Below, piece after piece: positions 48,901 to 61,254 of a stretch of 64,000 nucleotides of DNA. Source of the stretch: Luidia sarsii (Eukaryota > Echinodermata > Asteroidea > Paxillosida > Luidiidae); the NCBI GenBank assembly GCA_949987565.1, contig OX465120.1, positions 5,691,087 to 5,755,086 on the forward strand, in the 5' to 3' direction. The translations under genes and the position numbers were made by a program. Within the stretch, counting starts at the first letter, position 1. Every line of letters begins with the position of its first letter. Below the pieces are notes generated by a model. That model had not been told where the DNA came from. It worked only from the letters and a program-made list of their open reading frames with translations, and did no database searches.

Positions 48901-50913
48901 GAAAACTCATAAATTATTGTATGTCCCCGAACCAAATCTAAGGGAATTATAATCATCATGACACAGCCGACTTACTGATAAGAACATTCGCATTTGTATA
49001 ACACACAAAAGTAGGTATGGAAACTGTCACACCTTGCATGTAGTCATAATTATAATCTCTCAATCAAAATTTAATAACATGGAATTAAACAAAAAATGGC
49101 GCGGAAATATTTGACTAGACCGGGACTTAACCCGAGACTAATGGTTCTGCGTCAAAGCACTTTAACCATCTGTGCTACCCAGCCTCATAGTTCCCAAATA
49201 GTCAACCAGTCTTTTCCGGCATGGGGGCGGGCTCAAGTCACGCTCCAGTCAAAGTTTTCCTTGCCATAATTATGTTCAACTTGATATAAAATATTATATT
49301 ATTTACACAGACTTTCCTACGAAGCATTTGATCATGCGTAAGGAATACAATTACAATACAATACAGAATGTCAGTGACAAAAACAAACAGGAAGGGAAGA
49401 GCAACAGGGACCATGGATAACAGATAAATGACAAATGAGATGACTACTAGGGTACGATCAAAGGGACGGACCGGATTTTGGTTTAGGATTGGGTCGTATG
49501 GGTAAGTGGAAGAATAAAAGAGAGATGGGGGAGTGAATATAAAAGGACTATAGAAAAACATGCAAGGTGTTAATTACTCCCCCCTGGAGGTTGAGGCCAC
49601 TTCAGTTGAGTTGTCCGAGGACGCTTCGTCCGCATTTTCTCGTTTTATTGGTGGACATATGGCCGTAGACTCGCGTTTAGAGAGTGTTTTTGTTTTACTT
49701 TCGCCAATATTATCAATTATCACAAACTCCACATGAGATCAATTATTCAACGTTATAGGGTGGTCTATGAAATAGCGGAAAAAATTCTTGTTAGTTGTGC
49801 TCGAAAATAATTCAATTAAAATAGTCTGTTTCCTGGACATAGTTTATGCAATGATGCATATCGAGGTAGACTGTACATGTTTGAAAGGAGTTAAAATGTT
49901 AAAATGAGGGAATGGCTGCTGGGACGAAAAAGGCGCGCAGGTTACGGAGGCACTTGAAAGCCAACACTGGCATGCCTGATATAGAAAGAGCCTACAGCAA
50001 TCGGTAAAGTCCTTTACCAAAGCCTGTTCCGTTCCTAGAAGATCGACACTGTAAGACAAACCTCCCGCCCTATGAACAAGCCTAAGGTTCCCCTAGTCAC
50101 GTCGTGTCATCCGTGTCTGCCTCCCCTCCAGGAACATATTAAGGAGGCAATCTCATTCTTCACTCCTCAGATCGTCAAATAGAGAGTATACAGCCATAGG
50201 TCAACCATCACATCTTGAGTGTCTCTTAAATCTCTCTAATTATTCTGTATCAATTAAGGAGTGTACTGTACTAGACATACAATCACTTGGCCATCGTATC
50301 GATATAATATGTTCGTTTGAGCCGGAAGAACACGTGGAAAAGGCGTTTCCGGATTATCCAACCACTTGGATTCTACATAATAACATTATTTTAATTTCTT
50401 TTCTTTGCCACTTTGTTTGTGCAATTGTGATTATAATAAAAGCAGTTGTTTTTGGACACTTGAGCGACAACTTTGTGGTATCAGCTGTGTAGAGGACAGT
50501 TATTTTCATTATAAAAATAATAATAGTTAATCGTAATCATTACTTTATATGAGTAGGGAAATTTTTCTGAAAGCAATGACTGCCTTACCGTATGATGTGT
50601 CAAATTTCTGCAACCAGATGTGCTTAGGCATACTCAAATTGGATGATCCGTTGATGAATCTTCCCACGTAGTTCATTAAGAACAGCATCTCCTCCACGGA
50701 ATCAACCGCTGCCAGACCGCCTGTATAGTGCCTGGCGTGCTGGCTACGGCAGTACTCGACAGCCTGGCCGTACGGGAGCGGCGAGGGGAAATATTGGTAG
50801 CAGTGGTGCTGGTGTTCCCTCCACTGGAATGGGCACGGGGAACAAGCAGCTTGGCTGTGGCCAAACAAGGATAACATACAAATCGCTGTGACAACGGTAA
50901 GGAATTGCCCCAT
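45922..50913 (-). pseudogene. CTLD/LamG/Ig gene copy 2, disrupted
   Basis: The exon counterparts are 50913-50589, 48203-47455, 47349-47035, 46720-46673 and 46034-45922, with splice sites retained. Exon 2 is 749 nt instead of 750: one T is missing near 47565 relative to copies 1 and 3, shifting the LamG C-terminal part out of frame to an early stop. Exon 4 has TAC to TAA (46694-46692). Two independent lesions argue for a pseudogene. If exons 2 and 4 were skipped, exons 1, 3 and 5 would still join in frame, so a short product cannot be excluded. A one-base error in assembly could explain the first lesion but not the second. Confidence 0.72.
48303..49561. repeat. Intron 1 tandem duplication, copy 2
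   Basis: Unit A 48303-48968 and unit B 48969 to about 49561, same layout as copy 1. tRNA-like segments on the minus strand lie at about 48449-48526 and 49112-49187. Confidence 0.7.
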
Positions 50914-53512
50914 TGTGCTCTGGTAGGCCTATTTAGCACGAGATTCAAGAGCAATCAAGAGTAATCGTGTACTTGACGTGTCCTAGCATGAAGCCCCGCT
51001 GCAATTATTTGGACTTGCCAATAACGCGTCTTCATGGGAGAAAAGGGCGCATGCGCATTCAATCCACTCCTCAAGGTATCGTAGACAAAAGGCCAATGTC
51101 GAAGGTCTAGGAGTTGCGTGTCTGTAATTGCGAGCTGTTTGAAGACAGCAATTAGGGCGCCTGCCCGGGGCAGTTTGTTTAACTTAGACATAAGCAACCA
51201 ACCGCACTACCTGAATAAAGGACACCTCAGCAAGCAGGGTTGAAATAATTATTTTTAAAAATGCTTTATTTTTGTAATATTGAATAATTGTGTTCGGATA
51301 TGACAACTTTTTTCCATCTGATTTGCTCCAAGTCTTTGCGCGTACCCTTTGTCCATTCCCTCAGAGAAACCCATACATACACATACACACACATATATAC
51401 ATATGTATCATACCACGATCATTGCTTTTCAGTTCCCCAGAAGCCAGCTGTTAGTCAGCTGAGGAGATTTGCAGCCAGGTAAACAACGCATCCATTTAAA
51501 ATGCTGAAGACCCACTTCAAAATGTATCAATGTGGCACTCAAAGAGAGGAAACATAAACGGTGTCATTTTCTTTCTCTCTTATTTTCGTACGCTTGTTGT
51601 CCTTCTGTTCCCATATTTTTTTTTTTTTTTTTAGAAACGATCGCTTCCCACACATTTGTTTACTTACCATACTCGAGAAGCCAAGTACATGTACTTGAAA
51701 ATGACTTTCTAGCACAAGGCGGCGCGAGACAATTATTTTGGTCGGGAGACACGGAAGGCAACTGGAATTGCAAAGATCATAGGTGGCCCAATTGCCAAAG
51801 TTACTGAGCAATCGGTACGTCCCTCCGTACACCATTTTAATTAACCACTCCGTCATCAAACCGAGGTTCTGTAATTGTCAACCACCGAAGCTTGGCACAT
51901 GTACCTTTTAAAGTTCTTTGCTAGCAAGACGCAATTAAAAGCGAGTCATCTGCTTGAATGGTAGAGCTGTACGCTCTACTGCACGGCTCCCTGGCATGCT
52001 AACGCGCAACTGGCTTGTAGCTGCGATAATGGTAGGCAATCGATGCAATGGGGCCGTTCTGGTGCCTTTCAAAGACAAGCGAGAAGAGCCACTGTCAGCA
52101 CTAAGAGTCGGCCTTGCCTTATGGGGAAAAGGGTGTCAAAATATCCAGAAAGAATGATTAAGCAACTCGATGGTGGCATGTGACTGGAGAAATTTAACGC
52201 TGTGTGCACGTGTACTGGGCTATTTCGCTGCATGAAAATACTGGGGTGGGGCTGGGAGGACCCACTCATATCAGAAGCACAATGTTCGAAAACATAAAAA
52301 CACGCGTGGTGAATCTTGCTGAATCTTGAATTGCGTGATGTAATTTTAATCAAATTTACTGGACCTGGCCCCCAAAAGAGGCCCTCTTTAATGTTTCCCT
52401 TTGTCTTTTTTCTTGTCAAAACAAAATAACTGTCCAGGTGTTTCAGTTAGCATCGAAGTTATTTTTAGGGTTGTATGCAGTGGAATGACCTTCATACGGT
52501 TAACATGGATATGGTAAACGCCGAATAAAAATTATCGATAAACATATGCATTCCTAATGCAATCCTCTCCTTTAAAACCACACCAAAACACCTAATTGCC
52601 CATTTCCTGTGCATGAGATCAACATAATATGCCAGTGTTCTCTGATGACCAAACAGTCGAATATTTTCACCTGACCTGGTAAAGGATAAGGACAACTTTT
52701 GTTCCATTTTCTAGTCTTGGTGTGTGTGTGTGTGAGGGGGGGGGGTTAATACGCGATGCAATGCGTATCAATTTCATTGAATCAAATTACTGGACGAAAA
52801 ATGAAATGAAAATGCCGGTGGTGGCATTGGGTGGGGACGTACCTTGAATTGGCCTATCATGAAGCTCTTTCTGATCAGCGCCCTGGCTATTGTATTTGCT
52901 AATAGTCTACGAGCAGGGAGCGTTCGGCACGTCATTAGGTGTCCAGACGTCTCGGCCAATCGCAGTCGCCGCCCCACCACTCCCCGCCCTCCCGGCGCCC
53001 GACATAAGGGCCACTTCCTCCTCTCTTCATGGGCCCTGCCTACTCCACACAGTGACTGTGGTAAAGCGTAATAGAGCACTCGGAGTGCCCCTTTAACTCC
53101 GAGCGGCGGGAAAGGTCAAGCTCGCGCACCGTTCGCTGTTGTTTAATCAACTCATGCAGGGCTGCAGTTATAGCATTGGCGACAACAGATAAGCGTGTTT
53201 AAAAGCAGGCTCTCTCCCCTCCTCTCTCTCATCCGTCTCAAACGTATTACCAAAACAATGTAAAGAAATTGACTTCGCGATTTTACCGGGCTAAGAGAAA
53301 TTTATATTTCTCAGTGTAGTCTGTAGTCATCTCTTCACTCAAATTAAGAAAACATATTTAATTATTAAGGATGATTGGGGTGAAATTGGAAATAATGAAA
53401 AGTAAATATTAAATTGTATTTAAAAACGAATGTAGCTTTTCCGAATTCATTTTCATGAGTAGCCTGCGGTTACAGCGCCCCCTAAGGAAGGCCGCCCGTG
53501 CAAAAATAAGAC
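50914..53512. promoter_or_regulatory. 5' flank of copy 2
   Basis: Matches the copy 1 flank but keeps the additional 52991-53330. That stretch includes GC-rich sequence, TTTAAAAG (TATA-like) near 53199 and a CT-rich tract. The conserved minus-strand donor GTAAGT lies at about 51665. A 70-codon plus-strand ORF with a signal-peptide-like start (MKLFLISALAIVFA) begins near 52859, but its ATG is missing in unit 1. No other gene was recognised. Confidence 0.35.
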
Positions 53513-54807
53513 TTCTGGCTTCGCATTGGGAACAAAAGAATATTACAGGATTTGCGGTGACACCATGTTTAAGGTCTCTTAAAGAAGAGGTAAGGTTCTG
53601 AACAGAACCTGAGTGAGAACTCAACGTAACGGTCAGTATACTCTGGCCGTCTCCTGATGATTAGATTTGATAGTGATTAAATTGATATAATCCCATGTTG
53701 GAGCGATGTAATTTCTTGGGAAAGTGTTTGGACTCTAAGATTCTATTCTGCTGGTCTTTTCGCCTATATCTATTTTAGTCTATTACATTTCGATTGGCAT
53801 TGTTGACAATTATTTTCTGTGCCATGGCATTAAGATACTTTTGAAAATGAAGTTACGATACTTAATAGCGTACATTTTTATTCAGATTAAATATACATTT
53901 AAAGGACACGTGAATAGAAATAATATATTTCTAATGTTTTTGAAAATTGAAATGCATTCTGCGGAATATCCAACTCCGACAATGAAAGGTATGCATGTTG
54001 ATATTGATCTGTTTTTATTGTTAATATTTTTAATCATTTCTATTGCTTATGTTTTGAATTGTTTCCAAACTTAAACCAGTGTGTAAAGATTCATGAAATC
54101 AGTACATGCGATATTAATTACTGGGCATGATTCATAAAAAAAAATACAAGCCACTTTCAGACAGTTTTAGATTTTACACAGATATATGCAATTGTGATGA
54201 CCTCCACATACTAATTAACGTGTAACACAAGATAGGTATGTCCGATATGGACAAATAAGTGTGCAAGACTACATGCCAGAAAGTCATGAAACAAGAATCC
54301 AAAATGTTAAGTGGTCTTGATAAAAAAGAGGGGGCCTCCGATGCCCCCAAGGGCAGTTAGGGTTGAGCATGCATGGGGAGTAACCCAACTAAAGAATAAG
54401 ATGCTCCTATGGACAACAAGATATGTCTAAATAATGACAACATACTCAAAAGAAAATATGATTACAGAAAATTAAAATAATAAATCAAACCATATTTTAA
54501 CAATTAAATAAGAACTTGGCCGACGTGAAATGGCGGTATCCAAATAGGTGTCCCATTGGAACCTGACGTAAGGTTAACTTAATCGACGAACAATTCTTTG
54601 TTCGTATTGCATCTTTCTAAACATCTCTTATACGATACACACAATAACAATTTGAAAAGGTTTTTCATTTCTATAGGATTGTCCATTACGTGAACGATTC
54701 TATAGAACATCTCGGAGAAACTTGTAAAGGATAAACAAATCTCCTAGACAGTGAGGCTTTGATTTAAACATTTTCTTAAACAGACCATTTGCAAGGGCGT
54801 CTGATAT

Positions 54808-57800
54808 TCAACCAAGCTTTTCCTTCTCACAGATGAACGGATAATTCCCGAGGGAGTCTTCAGTATCCATGGCAAAGTTGCTGTGGTAGAACTGTTTGCT
54901 TCCATTATAGGAAAAGTAACCTGCAATGACATTACAAAGACAAAACCTCATTTGAAAATGGGCAAGTGAAAAATAGTCTTGAAAAAATACGGAAGAGCCT
55001 TCAGAAAGGCACTATCTTAGTTAGGAAAATTTCAATGAAATGAGATGCAAACCAAGATTTTCCTCTACGCTGTGTACCCAAATTACTAGCATGCCCTCGT
55101 CTGTCTCCCTTTCGTTTGACTGTTTGAAAAAAAGGATCTTCAAAGCTGCATTCCTGTTGGTGTAATCCCAAACTGCTGTAGCCGGTTGTAAAAAAACACT
55201 CTCATTAGCGTCGGGATACTTAAGTGCTAAATGTTTCTGATTGCAAACACAGTTAACTATTATTTTTGGGGAAAGCCACTAAAAGCTATGTTGTCGGTCC
55301 GTAAGACTCTTAACAGATACAACTTTTTCCCTCTTTTTCTTCTCACAGACAAACGGATAATTCCCGAGGGAGTCTTCAGTATCCATGGCAAAGTTGCTGT
55401 TGTAAAACTGTTTGCTTCCGTTATTATGTAGTGCCAGCAATGGTTCAATTGTTTGGAAGGCCACATTGAGGGCTATGTTTGGTTCATGGATTGAGGGTTC
55501 CATCAAAACGACAAAGATTATCGTTTCTAATAGTTATTATGAAATTATTATGAAATGTTCAGTGTACCTGCATTGTCATGGTCACTGTAGCCGACAGCTG
55601 CCTCATCTCCTGTAACTGTAACGGATAATGAATAAAAAATAATGAATGGGAAAATGAATTGAATCTTGTACATGCCAGAATCTCTAGCCTCAAATTCATA
55701 AAATCGGACTAGACGAAAAAAAGTAGCTAAGATTTGGAATAGCAAAAACAACATTAACATTCTACGCGACGTACATTGGGTATGATTAGTTGAATACAAT
55801 TTTATTGCCGAGACTTAATAATAATTATACACTAGTACTCGCTATCTTCACCCCAAATTATGTAAACTAACACATTCATTGAGGTAGAATAAGCCGTTCA
55901 TCTGAAATAGTATCCTCATATATACCTTGCATGTAAACTGATGCATTCATTGAGTTTGAACTAGCCGTACAGGAGATGATATCACCCTGTGAGCTTGGTC
56001 CACGGGATCGATCGATCACCAGGACAGACTGCACCACGCAAGCGGAGAAACTGGTCGGGGTGATGTCGACGTCTGGCCCGCTGGACGGGCCCAGATCTTC
56101 CCACTGTGCCTGGTCTGCGTGATACACTTTCCAGTAAATGGTGGGTCCGGTAGAGGCGCTGGCCTTGCAGACATAGCGGAGGTTTCCGCTGTACGAAGAG
56201 TTTGCGTCAAAGTGTAGACTGCGCACCTTCAAACGCCAATCTGATGAAATAAAGGTAATTTATTTTTATTGGCGTTCTGGGTTTTTCGATTTGTCTTTAT
56301 TGCATGTATTGTGTTCAGAAAGGTAATTAATATTGGCATAATTACCTAAGGTTCCACAAGAGTGAAGGTTATATATCTGTTCTACAGTCAAGAGGTGATC
56401 AAAGGCCATCAGGTTACTGTATGCTGCAGAGCCTCCAAAGGTATCCGAAGCAGGCTTCTTATCGGTACACGGGGTTCTCGTTCCCAGGATTAACTTTGTG
56501 CAAAGATCAGTTGTGGATATAGTGTGGGTAAGTGGTGCATCATCACTGAGCAATACACCGTTTAGGTACACGCTCAGTTCGGCGTTCACCTGCGTCAGGT
56601 CGACGGTAGCAGTCAGATGGAACCAGCTATCCACTGGTATTCTGCTGCCTAAGAACCGCGAGAACAATGTCCATGACTTACGAAGGCTGCGAGCGCCAAA
56701 CATGAAATAGTCGTTGGATGTTGAATACAAGAAGCAAATGCCACGTGCGCGATACGTATATGCCCCCGTGCATAGGAAGTAACTCTGGCCATTATACGGA
56801 ACGCTAGAGTTAATCTTCATCCAAAGAGACCAGCTCACTGTTTCTGAGGCGCACACGTCTGGATCGGATACGCACGTGCCGGCGAAATCTCCCAGATCGA
56901 GATAGGCGCCCTCTCCGACGTAAACGGCACATTTCTGCTCGACTACCTCGGGGGCGGGAACCATACGGAAAGTGCCCGCACCAAGCTCACTCAGAGTGAC
57001 GTCAGCGACAGGGCTAAGGGTGTCGCAGGATTTGAAGTCGTAGTCGGACTCATCGTCTGCATCCAGGGCGTTGTAGTAAATCATGCTGTAGTTCTCTATG
57101 AAAGCAACAAAATACGACGTTCTAATCAGTGTGAAGACGTGGATTTTTTGTCCCCAACGGAAGCTGGGCGAAATATTATGCTCTTGATGCAGTGGACTTA
57201 TTTATAAGCACATTCGTATAAGTATATCACACAAAAGTTTGTATGGCATACAAGCTTATACAGGACTAGAGACCTAGCATGTGGTCATATATCAATCACA
57301 TTTTGATAACTTGGAATTTCCGAAAATGGCGCAGAAATCTTTGACTAGACCCTTTCTCAACCACAGACTTCTGAATTTGTGTATCAGCCCTATTACCATC
57401 TGCAATATCCAGCCACTTAGAATCCAAATAGTCAGCTTGTCTTTTCCGGCATGAGAGCGGATTCACGTCCCCCTGCAGTCAATGTTTTCTTTGTCATAGG
57501 ATCAATTCATATTTAAATAGACTTCCATACGAAGCAGGGACTATCTTTCCAATAGACAACAATATGTTTGTATTGATGATGTAAATTCTTCTCTTAAGTA
57601 CTTATCTAGCGGTGTACCCCAAGGTTCACTGTTAGGCCCGCTTCTCTTTTCAATTTATATTAATGACTTCCCAAAGTCATCTTCTAAATTTTCATTTATT
57701 ATGTTTGCAGATGATTCCAATTTATTTTATTCCCACAATAACGTGGATACACTTTTCAACACTGTGAATTCTGAACTGTCTTATATCTCCAACTGGGTGA

Positions 57801-60800
57801 GAGCCAACAAATTATCTCTAAATATTAATAAAACCTATTTCATGTTATTTACTGGTTCAATGATTATCCCTCAAGGTGAGATTCTATATGAGAACGTACC
57901 TCTTAAATGTACTGATTGTATAACGTTTCTTGGTGTATTTATTGATGACAAACTGAACTGGAAAAATCATATTAACTATTTATGCAAATTGATTTCAAGA
58001 AACATTGGTATTATCAACAAACTGAAGTACTTCCTTCCATCTTATATTCTATATATTATGTACAATACCCTCGTATTATCGTACATTTCTTATGGTACTC
58101 TTGCATGGGGTAAAGACTCTGATTATCTGTTGAATAGAATTCTTCTTTTACAAAAGAAGGCGCTTGGAATTATTAACGGTGTTCATTTTCGTAGTCCTTC
58201 AGATTTTTCAATCACAATACTCTAAAAGTTTCTGATATTTACTTACTCCAGCTGGGCTCCTTTATGCATCATTTTGTATCGAAGAAATTACCTGAGTCAT
58301 TTCAAACTATGTTTATTCTAACACGCAGATATATCAGTATCACACCAGGTCTGCTTCCAACTTTCACATTCCGTATATACGCCTCTCTAAATCTTTTAAT
58401 TTTATTTCCTTCCAGGGTCCTAAATTTTGGAACTCTTTAAGTAACAATCTTAAATCAATTAACAGTCTGTTTGTTTTTAAGAAACAACTTAAAAGCTGGC
58501 TTGTGGATAAGTATAGACTAGAGTGATTTATTTCATTCCCATTTCCTAAAATTTATTGTATCGGGTAATCATCTTGATTGGACTTGTCTAGCCTCACGTT
58601 TTCGTCCTGTCCTGTCCTGTCCTGTCCTGTCGTTGCCAGCCCTGTCTCATGCATGTTATTTCGTGTTAAACTTTAAGTTATTAACTCAAATATTATGTAC
58701 TTACTTCCCAACAATATTCAAAGGTATTTTTATATAATTTTCAACAATGTATAAGTACACAATCCAAGGGGGTCTCCGCCTTACAAGCTCTGCTTCTTGG
58801 AGACCTCCTCCACTTACTGCAAACCCATTATAAATTCTAATATTCTAGTATTGAACTTTATTTACCGTGTAAGTGGAAATAAAATGAACTGAACTGAACT
58901 GAAGCAATTGATAATACGTGAGAAATATTTTTTTAAGACACCTTGTATCTCAAAATATAATTTATAATAAATGAAAAAAATCATGCAAAACTGCTACTGA
59001 AAGTACCAAATTACGATGTTCAGAAATGAGAAGGGGCCTGACGTTTCGATCCTGGCATTTCCTTTCTCGAAGGTAGAATGACAAAGACAAAAACAAAACT
59101 GGAATGAAAGAGCAACAGGGACCATGGATGACAGACAAAAGACGTTTAACGTTGAACCGTGTGAAAACTCAGATTGTATGTCCCCGAACCAAATCTAAGG
59201 GAATTATAATGATCATGACACAGCCGACTTAATGATAAGCACATTCGCATTAGTGTAACACACAAAAGTAGGTATGGAAACACTCAGACATTGTATGTAG
59301 TCATATAATCTCTCAATCAAAATTTAATAACATGGAATTTAAAAAAAATGGCGCAGAAATCTTTAACTAGACTGGGACTAAACCCGAGACTTATGGTTCT
59401 GGGTCACAGCACTTTAACCATCTGTGCTACCCAGCCTCATAGATCCCAAATAGTCAACCAGTCTTTTCGGGCGGGCTCAAGTCACGCTCCAGTCAAAAAT
59501 TTCCTTGCCATAATTATGTTCAACTTGATATAAAATATTATATTATTTACACAGACTTTCATACGAAGCATTTGATCATGCGTAAGGAATACAATTCCAA
59601 GATTCCTTGTATCTCTAAACGAATGCAAACTGCTAGTAACATTACCAAATTGCGATATTTGTTTTAAGAGGAGGGTCCTGAAATTTCGATCCTAGTAGCT
59701 CGTTTCCCAAAGACAGAATGTCAGTGACAAAAACAAACAGGAAGGGAGTAGCAACAGGGACCACGGATAACAGATAAATGACAAATGAGATGACTACTAG
59801 GGTACGATCAAAGGGACGGACCGGATTTTTGTTTAGGATTGGGTCGTATGGGTAAGTGGAAGAATAAAAGAGAGATGGGGGAGTGAATATAAAAGGACTA
59901 TAGGAAAACATGCAAGGTGTTAATTATTCCCCCCTGGAGGTTGAGGCTACTTCGGTTGAGTTGTCCGAGGACGCTTCGTCCGCATTTTCTCGTTTTATTT
60001 GTGGATATATGGCCGTAGACTCGCGTTTAGAGAGTGTTTTTGTTTTACTTTCGCCAATATTATCAATTATCACAAACTCCACATGAGATCAATTATTCAA
60101 CGTTATAGGGTGGTCTATGAAATAATTCTTGTTAGTTGTGCTCGAAAATAATTCAATTGAAATAGTCTGTTTCCTGGACATAGTTTATGCAATGATGCAT
60201 ATCGAGGTAGACTGTACATGTTTGAAAGGAGTTAAAATGTTAAAATGAGGGAATGGCTGCTGGGACGAAAAAGGCGCGCAGGTTACGGGGGCGCTTGAAA
60301 GCCAACACTGGCATGCCTGATATAGAAAGAGCCTACAGCAATCGGTAAAGTCCTTTACCAAAGCCTGTTCCGTTCCTAGAAGATCGACACTGTAAGACAA
60401 ACCTCCCGCCCTATGAACAAGCCTAAGGTTCCCCTAGTCACGTCGTGTCATCCGTGTCTGCCTCCCCTCCAGGAACATATTAAGGAGGCAATCTCATTCT
60501 TCACTCCTCAGATCGTCAAATAGAGAGTATACAGCCATAGGTCAACCATCACATCTGGAGTGTCACTTAAATCTCTCTTATTATTCTGTATCAATTAAGG
60601 AGTGTACTGTACTAGACATACAATCACTTGGCCATCGTATCGATATAATATGTTCGTTTGAGCCGGAAGAACATGTGGAAAAGGCGTTTCCGAATTATTC
60701 AACCACTTGGATTCTACATAATAGCATTATTTTAATTTCTTTTCTTTGCCACTTTGTTTGTGCAATTGTGATTATAATAAAAGTAGTTGTTTTTGGACAC

Positions 60801-61254
60801 TTGAGCGACAACTTTGTGGTATCAGCTGTGTAGAGGACAGTTATTTTCATTATTAAAATAATAATAGTTAATCGTAATCATTACTTTATATGAGTAGGGA
60901 AATTTTTCTGAAAGCAATGACTGCCTTACCGTATGATGTGTCAAATTTCTGCAACCAGATGTGCTTAGGCATACTCAAATTGGATGATCCGTTGATGAAT
61001 CTTCCCACGTAGTTCATTAAGAACAGCATCTCCTCCACGGAATCAACCGCTGCCAGACCGCCTGTATAGCGCCTGGCGTGCTGGCTACGGCAGTACTCGA
61101 CAGCCTGGCCGTACGGGAGTGGTGAGGGGAAATATTGGTAGCAGTGGTGCTGGTGTTCCATCCACTGGAATGGACACGGGAAACAAGCAGCTTGGCTGTG
61201 GCCAAACAAGGATAACATACAAATCGCTGTGACAACGGTAAGGAATTGCCCCAT
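54808..61254 (-). CDS. Secreted CTLD/LamG/Ig protein, copy 3
   Basis: Exons are 61254-60930, 57095-56346, 56240-55926, 55615-55568 and 54920-54808. Lengths (325, 750, 315, 48, 113) and phases equal those of copy 1, giving 516 aa with no internal stop. Differences from copy 1 include CFPCPFQWMEH versus CSPCPFQWREH, AVEYCRSQ versus AEEYCRSK, and TDKKPASDTFGG versus TDIKPSSDTHGG. The terminal motif is FICEK rather than FICKK. Intron 1 is enlarged by a LINE on the opposite strand; splice sites are unaffected. The domain reading and its limits are as for copy 1. Confidence 0.72.
57537..58906 (+). mobile_element. 5'-truncated non-LTR retrotransposon (LINE)
   Basis: Inserted into sequence that is continuous in units 1 and 2. 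GAAGCA at 57531-57536 and 58901-58906 is the probable target-site duplication. The body encodes the C-terminal part of a reverse transcriptase (SGVPQGSLLGPLLF, then FADDSNLF), later GPKFWNSLSNNLK and FKKQLKSWL, and a 3' UTR with an inverted GGTCTCC/GGAGACC pair (58771-58805). It ends in TGAAC repeats rather than poly(A). These features fit the CR1/L2/Jockey group; the clade is not resolved. Confidence 0.85.
57542..58526 (+). pseudogene. Reverse transcriptase C-terminal fragment
   Basis: Open from 57542 (YLSNRQQYVCIDD) through RT motif B (GVPQGSLLGP) and the catalytic FADD, with thumb-like sequence (FLGVFIDDKLNWKNHI), to a stop at 58225. Recognisable ORF2 C-terminal sequence reappears in another frame (GPKFWNSLSNN) and stops at 58526, so at least one frameshift is present. 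The endonuclease and N-terminal RT are missing. Not functional. Confidence 0.85.
59365..59440 (-). mobile_element. tRNA-derived SINE-like head, best preserved copy
   Basis: On the minus strand the A box TAGCACAGATGG matches TRGCNNARNNGG at all 12 positions. GCAC and GTGC form a 4-bp D stem. The B-box region is GGGTTTAGTCCC. It has diverged relatives at 40565-40640, 49112-49187 and, more decayed, in unit A of each intron. No T run follows closely, so it looks like a SINE head rather than a tRNA gene. Confidence 0.6.

Larger units (their letters stand above)
44644..53512. repeat. Tandem segmental duplication, unit 2
   Basis: 8869-bp repeat of unit 1 with high identity throughout exons, introns and flanks. 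It carries the disrupted gene copy. Confidence 0.92.
57195..59911. repeat. Intron 1 tandem duplication, copy 3 (with LINE inside)
   Basis: Unit A 57195-59225 is split by the LINE; unit B is 59226 to about 59911. Unit B keeps about 125 bp (about 59590-59715) that copies 1 and 2 have lost, and so is the fullest version. Confidence 0.7.
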
